A stretch of 64,000 bases of DNA from CALDSL01 sp039810245 (GCA_039810245.1 JBDHWQ010000003.1:129884-193883); one strand, 5' to 3'; numbered from the stretch's first letter, positions 43,481 to 53,362 are shown. Notes: generated by a model not told the origin, from the letters alone. Program-made: numbers and translations.

Positions 43481-45379
43481 ATGTTGCAGAAAAAGTTGAT
43501 GACCGTCGTTGGGATTCTGGTCATGCTCAGCGTGTTAATGGCTGCCTGCACCCCTACGACCGTAGTGCAAACCGTCATAGTCACGGAAGTTGTTGAAGGC
43601 CAGACCGTCGAGCGGGTGGTCACTGCCACGCCTGTCCCCGCTACTGCCTTGCCGCCCACCCCCGTTCCCGCAGCCGCCGATACCATCGTTCTGGCGTTGC
43701 AGCAGGAACCCGACACCCTGCACCCCCTGATCGGCTCGATGATGGCGCGTACCATCGTCAACAGCGCATGGCTGTTGGGCTGCATGGGCCAGGATGAAAC
43801 CGCCACCTGGATCCCGCTGGGCTGCGAAGGCGTGCCGAACGTGGATAACGGCGGCGCGGTGTTTGTTGGCGAAGGCGTCGATAAGCACATGGAAGTCACC
43901 TACAAGATCCGCGATGATTGGCGCTGGACGGATGGCACCCCGGTTACCTCGAAGGATGCGATCTTCGGATGGAAGCTGATCATGGATCCGACGATGGAAG
44001 TCGCCGCCCGGTCTTCCACCGAGAAAATCTATGACATGGTCGCGGTTGATGACAAGACCTTCAAGACCGTGTTCATGAGCGAAGCCCAGGCCAAGGCTGC
44101 CGCGGCCGGCACGCTGGAAGGCAACGTGGACTTCAAGTCTTTCCAGGCCGACTACGACGAGTCTGGATATGGCAACCAGGTCGGCCCCGTGGTTGACCCG
44201 GTATACTGGGCGGTAGGTGTCCCGGGCGGGTTCCTTCCCGAGCACGTGATCGGCACCGTGCCTGCGACTGAGCAGGCTGCCATCGACTGGACGACCGTCC
44301 CGGGTGACGGCCCCTACCAGCTCACCGAGTGGAAGCAGGGCCAGGAACTCACCCTCACCAAGTCGGACCAGCCCTTCCCGCTGGGCGACCCCAAGATTAA
44401 TACCATTATCTTCCGCTTCTACGCCGAAACCGCCGCGGTGATTTCCGCGCTGCAGAGCGGTGAGGTGGATGTGGTCACTGGCACCGGCGGTCTGACCGTC
44501 GCCAATGCCCCCGACCTGGATAAGATCGAAGCCGCCGGCCTGTACAAGGTGCTGTATGAGCCCGGCTATCAGTGGGAGCACATTGACCTGAACACCACCA
44601 AGTTCCCGCTGGATGATGTGAAGGTGCGCAAGGCCCTGTTCTACGGCCTCGACCGCCAGGCGATCGTGGACAAGCTGTACTTTGGTAAGCAGTCCACCAC
44701 CGATCTGCCCATCCCCAAGGGTCTTTCGTGGGGTTACACCGATAACTATGTGAAGTATCCCTACGATCCCGAGCAGGCGAAAGCCCTGCTGGCCGAAGCC
44801 GGCTGGGACTGCGCTGCGCTGCCGTGCACCAAGGACGGCAAGAAACTGGAAATCACCCTCATGACCACCGACCGCGCTGACCGCCAGGCCCTGGCCCAGG
44901 TGGTGCAGTCTGAGTGGAAGAAGCTGAACGTGGGCGTGAATATCCAGTTCCTGTATGGCCGCGGACTGTTTGCCACCGCTGACGCGGGCGGCCCGCTGAG
45001 CTCGCGCACCTTCGATGCCGCCATCTACACCTGGATTACTGGCGACGACCCCGGCCACCTCGGCTTGTATGACTGCGCCGCGATCCCGTCCGAAGCCAAT
45101 AATTACGCCGGGCAGAACTACCCCGGCTACTGCGACCCGGAAGCGGACAAGCTGCTGATGCAGAATGAGACCGATCCCGAGATCAGCCTGTCGATCGAAA
45201 AACGCAAGCCGGTGCTGGAGAAGTTCTACCAGCTCTGGACCGACGCTGTTCCGGTCATCCCGCTGTTCTCGAACACCCGCGTGTACGTGGTGCGCGCCGG
45301 CCTGAAGAACTTCAAGGCTGGCCCCACCCAGTACGCCGCCGATGCCTGGAACTCGTGGGAATGGGAGCTGGAGAAGTAA
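43481..45379 (+). CDS. dppA: Peptide-binding lipoprotein (SBP family 5), second operon
   Basis: 632 residues. The lipobox LMAAC (Cys near 23) and the linker TTVVQTVIVTEVV...ERVVTATPVPA almost copy the linker of the first DppA. A family 5 binding domain follows (QQEPDTLHPLIGSMM, RWTDGTPVTSKD). Only the signal and linker are close; the binding domains are clearly divergent, so ligands probably differ. A strong GGAGGAG site precedes the ATG. It opens the operon A-B-C-x-D-F and is followed by a hairpin. Confidence 0.93.
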   Translation: MLQKKLMTVVGILVMLSVLMAACTPTTVVQTVIVTEVVEGQTVERVVTATPVPATALPPTPVPAAADTIVLALQQEPDTLHPLIGSMMARTIVNSAWLLGCMGQDETATWIPLGCEGVPNVDNGGAVFVGEGVDKHMEVTYKIRDDWRWTDGTPVTSKDAIFGWKLIMDPTMEVAARSSTEKIYDMVAVDDKTFKTVFMSEAQAKAAAAGTLEGNVDFKSFQADYDESGYGNQVGPVVDPVYWAVGVPGGFLPEHVIGTVPATEQAAIDWTTVPGDGPYQLTEWKQGQELTLTKSDQPFPLGDPKINTIIFRFYAETAAVISALQSGEVDVVTGTGGLTVANAPDLDKIEAAGLYKVLYEPGYQWEHIDLNTTKFPLDDVKVRKALFYGLDRQAIVDKLYFGKQSTTDLPIPKGLSWGYTDNYVKYPYDPEQAKALLAEAGWDCAALPCTKDGKKLEITLMTTDRADRQALAQVVQSEWKKLNVGVNIQFLYGRGLFATADAGGPLSSRTFDAAIYTWITGDDPGHLGLYDCAAIPSEANNYAGQNYPGYCDPEADKLLMQNETDPEISLSIEKRKPVLEKFYQLWTDAVPVIPLFSNTRVYVVRAGLKNFKAGPTQYAADAWNSWEWELEK

Positions 45380-45409
45380 TCTCTCCCGCTCTTTGCGGCA
45401 AAAAGAATC

Positions 45410-45437
45410 TGTGGGGGGCGGTAGCACGCCCCCCACA
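45410..45437 (+). terminator. Intercistronic hairpin between dppA2 and dppB2
   Basis: Perfect 11-base arms at 45410-45420 and 45427-45437 (TGTGGGGGGCG and its complement), a six-base loop and no U-tract. It is the counterpart of the hairpin at 35863 in the first operon. Confidence 0.6.
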
Positions 45438-45530
45438 TTCCCTACACAGGTGTTCCCTGGCTCGATTCCGGCAAAGAGCGTTGTCGGAAATACTGTATTC
45501 TTATCACCATGATGCATTGCGGAGATCAGG

Positions 45531-46625
45531 ATGACCGACTATATCATTCGCCGCCTTGTCCAATCCGTCGTTCTACTTTTCTTCATCTCCATGCTTTTAT
45601 ACGTCATCTTAAATCTGGTGCCCGGCGGGCCGTTTGATATGCTCCGTCTCTCTAACCCGCGCATGACCAAGTCTCAGCTCGACCGCCTTAACTCGCTGCT
45701 CGACCTGGATAAGCCCCTGCTCCCCGGCCAGTACTGCCCGCAGATTGGCCAGACGCAGGAGCCATGTCGCTTTGACCAGGGCCGCTACCTGCGCTGGCTG
45801 GGCAAGGTGGTGCAGGGTGACTGGGGCAAGTCGTGGACCATCGCCAACGGCAAGACGGTGCTGAGCCTGATCGGCGGCCGGCTGTGGTACACCATCCTGT
45901 TGATGGGCATCTCGCTGGTGGTGGCGATTGCCATTGCTGTGCCCATCGGTATATATTCCGCCATCCACCAGTATTCGGTGATTGACTACCTGGTCACCGC
46001 GTTGGCGTTTTTCGGCCAGTCGATGCCCACATTCTGGACCGGCCTGATGGCCATGGCGATCTTCTCGGTGGCTTTGGGCTGGTTCCCAACCAGTGGGGTG
46101 CGTACCGCCGGCAGCGAGGGGGATATTATCGAGGCCCTCGCAAGGGTGTTCTCGTTTGGGCGCGCGCACCCCGAGCTGGCCGGGCAGGAGTGGGCAACCA
46201 TAGTTGACGGCCTCAAACACATCGCTCTTCCGGCCGGCGTGCTGGTATTCTTCAACCTGGCTGCCTGGAGCCGCTACACCCGCACATCCATGCTGGAAGT
46301 GCTGCGCCAGGACTATATGCGCACCGCGCGCGCCAAGGGCCTGGCCGAGCGCTTTGTCATCCTCAAGCACGGGCTGCGCAACGCGCTCATCCCGCTCATC
46401 ACCATCCTGGCGCTGCGCATTCCCAGCTTGTTCGGCGGAGCGTTGATCACCGAGTCGATTTTCTCGTGGCCCGGCATGGGCCGCATGTTGATCGACGCCA
46501 TCGCCGGCGTAGACTGGCCGGTGGTGCAGGGGGTGCTGGTGATCTCTTCCTTCCTGGTGGTTTTCTCTAACTTCCTGGGCGATCTGGCCTACGCCTGGGT
46601 TGACCCGCGCATCCAGTACAGCTAA
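45531..46625 (+). CDS. dppB: Peptide ABC transporter permease DppB, second operon
   Basis: 364 residues. N-terminal segment MTDYIIRRLVQSVVLLFF, an extracytoplasmic loop with CPQIGQTQEPC (a Cys pair that could form a disulphide), then five more membrane segments. The EAA loop contains TARAKGLAERFV. It pairs with the DppC that follows 11 bp later. Confidence 0.95.
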   Translation: MTDYIIRRLVQSVVLLFFISMLLYVILNLVPGGPFDMLRLSNPRMTKSQLDRLNSLLDLDKPLLPGQYCPQIGQTQEPCRFDQGRYLRWLGKVVQGDWGKSWTIANGKTVLSLIGGRLWYTILLMGISLVVAIAIAVPIGIYSAIHQYSVIDYLVTALAFFGQSMPTFWTGLMAMAIFSVALGWFPTSGVRTAGSEGDIIEALARVFSFGRAHPELAGQEWATIVDGLKHIALPAGVLVFFNLAAWSRYTRTSMLEVLRQDYMRTARAKGLAERFVILKHGLRNALIPLITILALRIPSLFGGALITESIFSWPGMGRMLIDAIAGVDWPVVQGVLVISSFLVVFSNFLGDLAYAWVDPRIQYS

Positions 46626-46636
46626 GGGGAGCAAAC

Positions 46637-47614
46637 ATGACCTCTGCGATTACTCCCGAAACTCCCACCCAGGTAAAAGGCGCTGCGCCGGTCGTTGTGC
46701 GCAAAATGAAGGCCGAAAGCCAGTGGAGCATGGTCTGGCGGCGGCTGCGCCGTCACAAGCTGGCCATGTTTGGTCTGGTAACCCTGATATTGATCGTGTT
46801 CTTCAGCGTTTCGGCTGACTGTTTGGCGCCATACCCGTATGATGAGATCGACCTGGGCAGCGCCTACGCCCCGCTGATGTCGCCGGGGGTCGACGGCGCG
46901 CCGACGCATATCCTCGGTACAGACAAGCTCGGCCGCGACATCCTCTCGCGCCTGATGTACGCCGGGCGCATCTCGCTCACCGTTGCGCTGGTTACTACTA
47001 TCCTCACCATCATCGTAGGCACGGTGTTGGGCGCGGTAGCCGGATCGTTTGGCGGCTGGGTGGATAGCATCCTCATGCGCTTCACCGACCTGATGCTCAC
47101 CCTGCCGGATTTGCCCATCCTGTTGATTCTTTCCAGCAGCCTGCGCCAGAACCAGGCGCTCACCGAATTCCTTGGCTCCAACGCAAGCGTGATCATCATC
47201 ATCCTGATCCTGGTGGCCTTCGGCTGGATGGGAGAATCGCGCCTGGTGCGCGGTTCGGTGCTCAGCCTGCGCTCGCAGGAGTTTATCCAGGCCACCGAAG
47301 CCCTGGGGGGCAACCGCTCGCGGGTCATCTTTGCGCACCTTATCCCCAACTCCATTGCCCCCATCATCGTTGCTGCCACGCTGGGCTTTGGCGCGGTGAT
47401 CATCTCCGAATCGGCGCTGTCGTTTCTCGGTTTTGGCGTCATGCCGCCCGTACCCACCTGGGGCAACATGCTCAATGAAGCGCGCAATTCGCCGCTGGAA
47501 TACCTTTTCACCCAGGCGCTTTCCCCGGGCTTTTGCATCTTCCTTACCGTTCTTTCCATCAACTTCCTGGGCGACGGCCTGCGAGATGCGCTCGACCCGC
47601 GGCTTAAGCTCTGA
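46637..47614 (+). CDS. dppC: Peptide ABC transporter permease DppC, second operon
   Basis: 325 residues. A cytoplasmic tail with WRRLRRHKLAMFG leads to the first membrane segment. The typical loop motif ILGTDKLGRDILSRLMYAGR and five further segments follow. The EAA loop contains EFIQATEALGGNRSRV. AAGGGGAGC precedes the ATG. It is a standard member of the Dpp/Opp/nickel permease family. Confidence 0.95.
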   Translation: MTSAITPETPTQVKGAAPVVVRKMKAESQWSMVWRRLRRHKLAMFGLVTLILIVFFSVSADCLAPYPYDEIDLGSAYAPLMSPGVDGAPTHILGTDKLGRDILSRLMYAGRISLTVALVTTILTIIVGTVLGAVAGSFGGWVDSILMRFTDLMLTLPDLPILLILSSSLRQNQALTEFLGSNASVIIIILILVAFGWMGESRLVRGSVLSLRSQEFIQATEALGGNRSRVIFAHLIPNSIAPIIVAATLGFGAVIISESALSFLGFGVMPPVPTWGNMLNEARNSPLEYLFTQALSPGFCIFLTVLSINFLGDGLRDALDPRLKL

Positions 47615-47625
47615 CGCACATCCTT

Positions 47626-48168
47626 ATGGCTCAACCTACTGACCGGCTGCGCACAAACCCTCTCCTCATGGTGCTGGTCGTCCTGGCATTCCTGGTGATT
47701 ATTCCGTTCCTGGTGGTCGCCATCAGCGCGCAGGACCCCTTCTGGTTCCGCTCGGGTTTCACCGAGCTGCCGTACCGCGTGGTGGTCTATTCCGCGGGTG
47801 AACCGCGCGAGTATATGCAGGGCACGGACGGTTATGATGTGCTGGCCGAAGGGGTGCGCGCCAGCCTGTCTGGCGGGGTGCAGCGTGGTTCGGCCATTGG
47901 CCTGTCGCCCCAGTCGCTGCAGGATGCCTACGGCAGGTACACCAGCGTGGAAGCCTTCTTTTCCGGCCCGGTGAAGCTGCACGCGGCGATCAATACTTAC
48001 CAGCCCAACCAGATGCTGTTCCTGATCACCGGCCGCCATACCGATTACCCCATCGTTTTTATGGGCCTGGACGGCCGCTACTACTCCAACGGCCCGGTGC
48101 TGAACAGCAACGATCCGCTGCGCGCCGCGCTGGAAACCCTGGGCTATGACCTGACGCCGGTTCCATAA
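47626..48168 (+). CDS. Membrane-anchored protein of unknown function within the Dpp operon
   Basis: 180 residues. One N-terminal membrane segment (about 13-34, LLMVLVVLAFLVIIPFLVV) and a soluble extracytoplasmic part with FRSGFTELPYRVVVYSAG and MLFLITGRHTDYPIVFMG. No family recognised. It starts 11 bp after dppC and ends 84 bp before dppD, so it is transcribed with the transporter. This position suggests an accessory role in peptide capture or permease assembly, which is unproven. Confidence 0.7.
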   Translation: MAQPTDRLRTNPLLMVLVVLAFLVIIPFLVVAISAQDPFWFRSGFTELPYRVVVYSAGEPREYMQGTDGYDVLAEGVRASLSGGVQRGSAIGLSPQSLQDAYGRYTSVEAFFSGPVKLHAAINTYQPNQMLFLITGRHTDYPIVFMGLDGRYYSNGPVLNSNDPLRAALETLGYDLTPVP

Positions 48169-48208
48169 GCGTCGATACTTGACAGGTGCTTTTTGTGTGG
48201 CAATCATG

Positions 48209-48214
48209 TATAAT
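48209..48214 (+). promoter_or_regulatory. Possible internal promoter before dppD2
   Basis: TATAAT in the 84-bp gap. A TTGACA at 48179 is 24 bp away, too far for a normal pair, so the call is weak. Confidence 0.3.
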
Positions 48215-48252
48215 CATTCCATTCCCCCCCAATAGAAAGCGAGAGAGGAACC

Positions 48253-49278
48253 GTGGTCGACAAATCTACCAAACCTCTGCTGGAAGTGAAGGGCCTGAAA
48301 ACCTACTTTTTTACCGAAGATGGCGTGGTGAAAGCGGTTGACGGCGTCGATTTTGACGTGCTCCCCGGGGAAGTGCTCGGCCTGGTAGGCGAATCTGGCT
48401 GCGGCAAGAGCGTTTCTTCCTTTTCGATCATGCGGCTGGTAGGCCCGCCGGGTAAGATCGTGGACGGCCAGATTATTTTTGAAGGCCGCGATCTGCTCAA
48501 GCTGCCCGAATCCGAGATGGTGCACATGCGCGGCGACCGCATTTCGATGATCTTCCAGCAGCCGCAGTCCAGCCTCAACCCGGTGTTCAAAGTGGGCGAC
48601 CAGGTGGCCGAGGTTTTGCAGATCCATCAGAGCAAGGGCAAAGATTCTTCCTGGGAGCAGGCGGTGGAACTGCTCAAGCTGGTAGGCATCCCCGATGCGG
48701 CGCGCAAGGCACACGCCTACCCGCACGAAATGTCGGGTGGCCAGGCGCAGCGCGTGATGATTGCGATGGCTCTGGCGCTCAGCCCGCAGCTTTTGATCGC
48801 GGACGAACCCACCACCGCGCTGGATGTGACCATCCAGGCGCAAATCCTCGACCTGATCCGTGACCTGCGCACTCGCCTGGGCACTTCGGTGATCCTCATC
48901 ACCCACGACCTGGGGGTAATCGCCGAGATGGCCGACCGCGTGGCGGTGATGTACGCCGGGCGTATTGTCGAGCATACCGAAGTCAATAACCTGTTCGAAA
49001 AACCGCTGCACCCGTACACCCAGGGCCTGATCGGCTCGATCCCGGTGCTGGGCGAGGTGCGCGATAAACTGGACGTAATCCCTGGCAATGTGCCCAACCT
49101 GGTCAATCTGCCGCCGGGTTGCCGCTTTGCGCCGCGCTGCCGCGCCCGCGAAGCCTATAACCTGGAGATCTGCACCACGGTAGAGCCCGACCTGTGCGAG
49201 GCCGCCCCCAAGCACACCGTGCGCTGCTGGCTGTACCAGGATTATGAAAACCACCGCGCGCCGTTGAAGCTGGATTAA
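48253..49278 (+). CDS. dppD: Peptide ABC transporter ATP-binding protein DppD, second operon
   Basis: 341 residues. Walker A GESGCGKS near 46-53, signature MSGGQAQRVMIAMAL, Walker B LIADEPTTALDVTIQ, H-loop THDLGVIAEMA. The C-terminal domain has PPGCRFAPRCRARE and a later Cys pair. The start is a GTG at 48253 after GAGAGGAA. It is followed 11 bp later by dppF. Confidence 0.95.
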   Translation: MVDKSTKPLLEVKGLKTYFFTEDGVVKAVDGVDFDVLPGEVLGLVGESGCGKSVSSFSIMRLVGPPGKIVDGQIIFEGRDLLKLPESEMVHMRGDRISMIFQQPQSSLNPVFKVGDQVAEVLQIHQSKGKDSSWEQAVELLKLVGIPDAARKAHAYPHEMSGGQAQRVMIAMALALSPQLLIADEPTTALDVTIQAQILDLIRDLRTRLGTSVILITHDLGVIAEMADRVAVMYAGRIVEHTEVNNLFEKPLHPYTQGLIGSIPVLGEVRDKLDVIPGNVPNLVNLPPGCRFAPRCRAREAYNLEICTTVEPDLCEAAPKHTVRCWLYQDYENHRAPLKLD

Positions 49279-49289
49279 GGAGAGCATCC

Positions 49290-50330
<1,041 letters not shown>

Positions 50331-50351
50331 TCCGCGGTGATGCGAAACCCA

Positions 50352-50382
50352 AAGCTACCCCGGCAATTGACCGGGGCAGCTT
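50352..50382. terminator. Terminator after the second Dpp operon
   Basis: 12-base arms at 50352-50363 and 50371-50382 with one mismatch (AAGCTACCCCGG against CCGGGGCAGCTT) and a seven-base loop, about 20 bp after the dppF stop. Confidence 0.6.
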
Positions 50383-50472
50383 GCTGAACGGATTTGCACC
50401 TGCCGTGGCTGGGAAGCAGCCCGGCCGCCGGGTAGCTTCCAGCGCGAGATCACCCATGCGGCCGTTCCACTT

Positions 50473-52062
50473 TCAACCGGCGGTGTGTGGTTCGCCGCGC
50501 GTCTTGCATCCCTGGTGCAGCAGTTCCAGCCCATGCGCGGCTTCGGGCGCCACCACCGCGGTGATCTTGCTGTAAGCTTGCAAGCGCGTGGCCGCGGTGG
50601 GAACCAGCTCTCTGCCTTCTGAAACCACGCGCACCAGCATGCACCCTGGCGGCAGTCCCAGGTGGCGCACCGCCTGACCTTCGAAAGGCGAGCCAGGTTC
50701 CACCAGCAGGTCGACGATCAGCGGTTCTTTCAGGCTGTAGCCCCCGTTTCCAGAGCTTAGATCGCGTTCCAGCAGTTCCTCGTAAATGGGCAGCGCCTTG
50801 AGCAGTTCGGCGGTGGCGTACGCGCTGAAACATGCCACCAGCAGCGGCAGCATTTGCTCATACGAGCCGGTCATTTCCACAATGAGCAGGATACCAGTCA
50901 GTGGCGCGCGCACCACCGCTGTGAAGTAGGCTGCCATGCCCACCACCGCGAATACCGCCGGCTGCGGCACCATCGCGGGAGCCAGCGCGTGTCCCGCCTG
51001 GCCCACGCCCAGCCCTACCAGCGCGCCAAGCGCCAGCATCGGCGCGAAGATGCCGCCCGCCGTGCCTGTGCCATAGCTGAACAGGGTGAGGGTGTATCGC
51101 AGCAGGAACCATAGGGGTACGCTGCTGGCCAGCAGCCTGCCTGCCAGGGCCGATTCGCTGAGGATTTGCCCACCGCCCACCGCAAAAGGATAGAACCAGC
51201 CGCACAGCCCGGCTGCAGTCCCTGCCAGCGCGGCAATCGGCAGGCGCAGGTTTGGCCGGGCGTGGCCAAAACGGTTGAGCACACCCACCAGCCCGCGGCT
51301 GAACAATACGCCGGTCAACCCGGCGGCTATGCCCAGCAGAACGAAGAATGGCAGCGTTCCCAATGGCTGCGCAGGGTAGCTGGGCACGCTAAAGACCGGA
51401 TCAGCGCTGGTTATGGCGCGCGCCAGAATATCGGCTACCACACAGGCCACAAACGTGGCCGCGAACACAATCGGGTGAAAGTCGCGCTGCACTTCTTCGA
51501 GCACAAAGGTTAACCCGGAGAGGGGAGCGTTGAAAGCAGCCGCTAATCCGGCCCCGGAACCGGCCGCGATCAGCGTGCGCCGTTCTCCCGGAGCCGACTT
51601 GAGCCATCGCGCAATCATATCGCCGGTTGCCCCGCCCATCTGCACGGTGGGGCCTTCACGCCCCAGCGCCAGGCCGCTGCCGATGGCCAGCACGCCAGCC
51701 ACGAACTTGACTGGCAGCACACGCCGCCAATCCATCACCCGGAAGCGGTACGCTACGGCTTTCAGGTGTGGGATACCACTGCCTTTCGCTTCTGGCGCGT
51801 AGTTGAGCACCAGCCACAACGAAATCGCAGCGCCTGCCGCTCCAAACAGCACCGGAAAAGCCCAGCCTGCGGCTGGGAACTGCTGCGCCCAGCGAATCAA
51901 CGCGTTGCGCGCGCTGTCCGCGCCGGCCAGGGCCAGCCGGAACAGGGATGCTATCAGGCCGGCTGCCAGTCCCACCAACACCGCGCGCGGCAGTACCCTG
52001 CGCCGCTGCGTATGTACGCTGGCGTACTCTTCAATTTCTGAGGGCAGATCGTCGTTTGCCAT
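50473..52062 (-). CDS. clcA: CLC-type chloride/proton antiporter with RCK_C-like tail
   Basis: 529 residues. The CLC selectivity motifs are present: GSGIPH at 94-99, GREGP at 134-138 with gating Glu136, and GTGTAGGIFAPML. A Glu-Glu in VLEEVQRDF matches the proton-path glutamate of antiporters, so exchange rather than channel activity is likely. After the last membrane helix (about 425) a soluble tail (IVDLLVEPGSPFEGQAVRHL) resembles the C-terminal RCK domain, which may bind a small ligand. The ATG at 52062 has no ribosome site. A minus-strand TATACT (52075-52070) lies eight bases upstream, so the transcript may be leaderless. Confidence 0.9.
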   Translation of the reverse strand: MANDDLPSEIEEYASVHTQRRRVLPRAVLVGLAAGLIASLFRLALAGADSARNALIRWAQQFPAAGWAFPVLFGAAGAAISLWLVLNYAPEAKGSGIPHLKAVAYRFRVMDWRRVLPVKFVAGVLAIGSGLALGREGPTVQMGGATGDMIARWLKSAPGERRTLIAAGSGAGLAAAFNAPLSGLTFVLEEVQRDFHPIVFAATFVACVVADILARAITSADPVFSVPSYPAQPLGTLPFFVLLGIAAGLTGVLFSRGLVGVLNRFGHARPNLRLPIAALAGTAAGLCGWFYPFAVGGGQILSESALAGRLLASSVPLWFLLRYTLTLFSYGTGTAGGIFAPMLALGALVGLGVGQAGHALAPAMVPQPAVFAVVGMAAYFTAVVRAPLTGILLIVEMTGSYEQMLPLLVACFSAYATAELLKALPIYEELLERDLSSGNGGYSLKEPLIVDLLVEPGSPFEGQAVRHLGLPPGCMLVRVVSEGRELVPTAATRLQAYSKITAVVAPEAAHGLELLHQGCKTRGEPHTAG

Positions 52063-52100
52063 ACGGCATAGTATAGCGCTGCCAGGTTGTTTTCATCCAC

Positions 52101-52146
52101 CTGTAGGGTAACTGTAGGGTAAATCGCCTTGCCCGCTGGCTATAAT
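52101..52146 (+). promoter_or_regulatory. Promoter with tandem 11-bp repeat before the response regulator
   Basis: CTGTAGGGTAA occurs twice head to tail (52101-52111 and 52112-52122), and a TATAAT follows at 52141-52146. The start codon is at 52153, six bases after the -10, so the mRNA is leaderless. The repeats cover the -35 region, which has no consensus hexamer. They could be an activator site. Confidence 0.5.
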
Positions 52147-52152
52147 TTGGAT

Positions 52153-53274
52153 ATGTCCACCAAGCGCATCCTCATTGCCGATGACGCCCTCGACTTTGGG
52201 CGCATGCTCCAGGCCAGCCTGGCCACCCTGGGAACCAGCTGCAAGGTCACGCTGGTGCCGTCTGCCGAAGAGGCCCTGCTGGAGACCCGCCGCGGCGCCA
52301 CCGACCTGCTGATTTCGGATGTGCGCCTGCCGGGCATGTCTGGCTTTGACCTGGTGCGCAAGGCGCGCGAGCGCTATCCACAGCTCAAGATTATCGTCGT
52401 CACCGGGCTGAAGGACGAAAGCATGCGCCAGCAAGCTGCGGATGCCGGCGCGGATGCTTTCTTTACCAAGCCGCTGACCGTGGCTGAGTTCCTGGCTACC
52501 GCCGAAACGCTGCTGGGCATCGCGCCGGCCGCGCCGGTCCGCCCCGCGCTGATCGATCCTTCGCCGGCGCAGCCCAATGGGAATGCCGCTGCGCTGCTGG
52601 ATGCGCTGCGCGCGCGGCTGGGCGCAAAAGCCGTGCTGCTGCTGGGTCCGGCGGTGACGATCACGGCCACCGGCAGCGTCGCCGATGCGCTGGCCCCGGA
52701 GCACAGCGCCGCGCTGCGCGAGCACATGGCGGCGATGGAAACGATCGCTCGCCAGTTGGGGCGCGCGGGTGGCGTGCTGGCCTTCGATGGTGAGCATGGA
52801 CACCTGCTGGCCGCCCCGGTGCGTCACATGGCGCTGGTGTGCCTGTTCGCCCCCGGCGCCAGCACACTGCGCATGGCCCTGGCGGTGGAAGAATTGCAGG
52901 CTGCCCAGCATGATCTGCTGCTCGCCCTGGGCGGCGATAAAGCCCCCGCGCCGTTTACGCCCGTCGAGACGCCGGTGGAATTGCCGCCTCCCACCCCGCA
53001 GCCGGCCGAGCCCGCCCCAGAACCCGCCCCGCTGGCAGCCCAAGTTGCCACCGCAGAGCCGCCGCCGGTGCTGCTGCTCGACAACGTGGAAGAGGATTTG
53101 AGCGGGCTGGAGGGCATCTTTGGCGCCGCGAAACCCGCGGCTGCCACCGCCATCGACCTGGATTCGTTCTGGGAGCAGGCTGCCCAGGCTCATTCCACCG
53201 CCCCGCGCAGCGCCGATGCGCTCAGCTTTGAGGACGCCCGCCGCCTGGGCCTCGCGCCGGGCGAGGGAGAGTAG
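52153..53274 (+). CDS. Response regulator with unknown C-terminal domain
   Basis: 373 residues. A receiver domain (1-120) has Asp10-Asp11, phospho-acceptor Asp56 in LISDVRLPG and Lys106 in FTKPLTV. Residues ~140-260 form a second domain (AVLLLGPAVTITATG, GGVLAFDGEHGHLLAAP, LVCLFAPGAS), a roadblock- or GAF-like alpha/beta fold that I cannot name with confidence. A proline/alanine-rich linker (270-315) leads to a short acidic C-terminus. No kinase gene adjoins. The ATG at 52153 is chosen over an in-frame codon at 52129 because the TATAAT lies between them. Confidence 0.82.
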   Translation: MSTKRILIADDALDFGRMLQASLATLGTSCKVTLVPSAEEALLETRRGATDLLISDVRLPGMSGFDLVRKARERYPQLKIIVVTGLKDESMRQQAADAGADAFFTKPLTVAEFLATAETLLGIAPAAPVRPALIDPSPAQPNGNAAALLDALRARLGAKAVLLLGPAVTITATGSVADALAPEHSAALREHMAAMETIARQLGRAGGVLAFDGEHGHLLAAPVRHMALVCLFAPGASTLRMALAVEELQAAQHDLLLALGGDKAPAPFTPVETPVELPPPTPQPAEPAPEPAPLAAQVATAEPPPVLLLDNVEEDLSGLEGIFGAAKPAAATAIDLDSFWEQAAQAHSTAPRSADALSFEDARRLGLAPGEGE

Positions 53275-53275
53275 C

Positions 53276-53333
53276 GCAAACAGCACCAGCCGGATTTTCT
53301 GCGCGCGCAGAAAATCCGGCTGGTGCTGTTTGC
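53276..53333. terminator. Perfect 58-bp palindrome after the response regulator
   Basis: Two 29-base arms (53276-53304 and 53305-53333) are exact reverse complements with no spacer, starting two bases after the stop. The RNA would form a very long hairpin, and the DNA could extrude a cruciform. Most likely a terminator, without a U-tract. Confidence 0.6.
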
Positions 53334-53362
53334 TTGCCCCGTGCTCTCACCTGTGTTAAAAT
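53334..53362 (+). promoter_or_regulatory. Promoter of tRNA-Gln
   Basis: TTGCCC (53334-53339), 17 bp, TAAAAT (53357-53362). The tRNA begins 30 bp later. Confidence 0.6.

Noticed and set aside
43399..43491. Small upstream frame starting with GTG in the dppA2 leader
   Set aside because: The only GTG overlaps the ribosome-site-like sequence itself, giving zero spacing.
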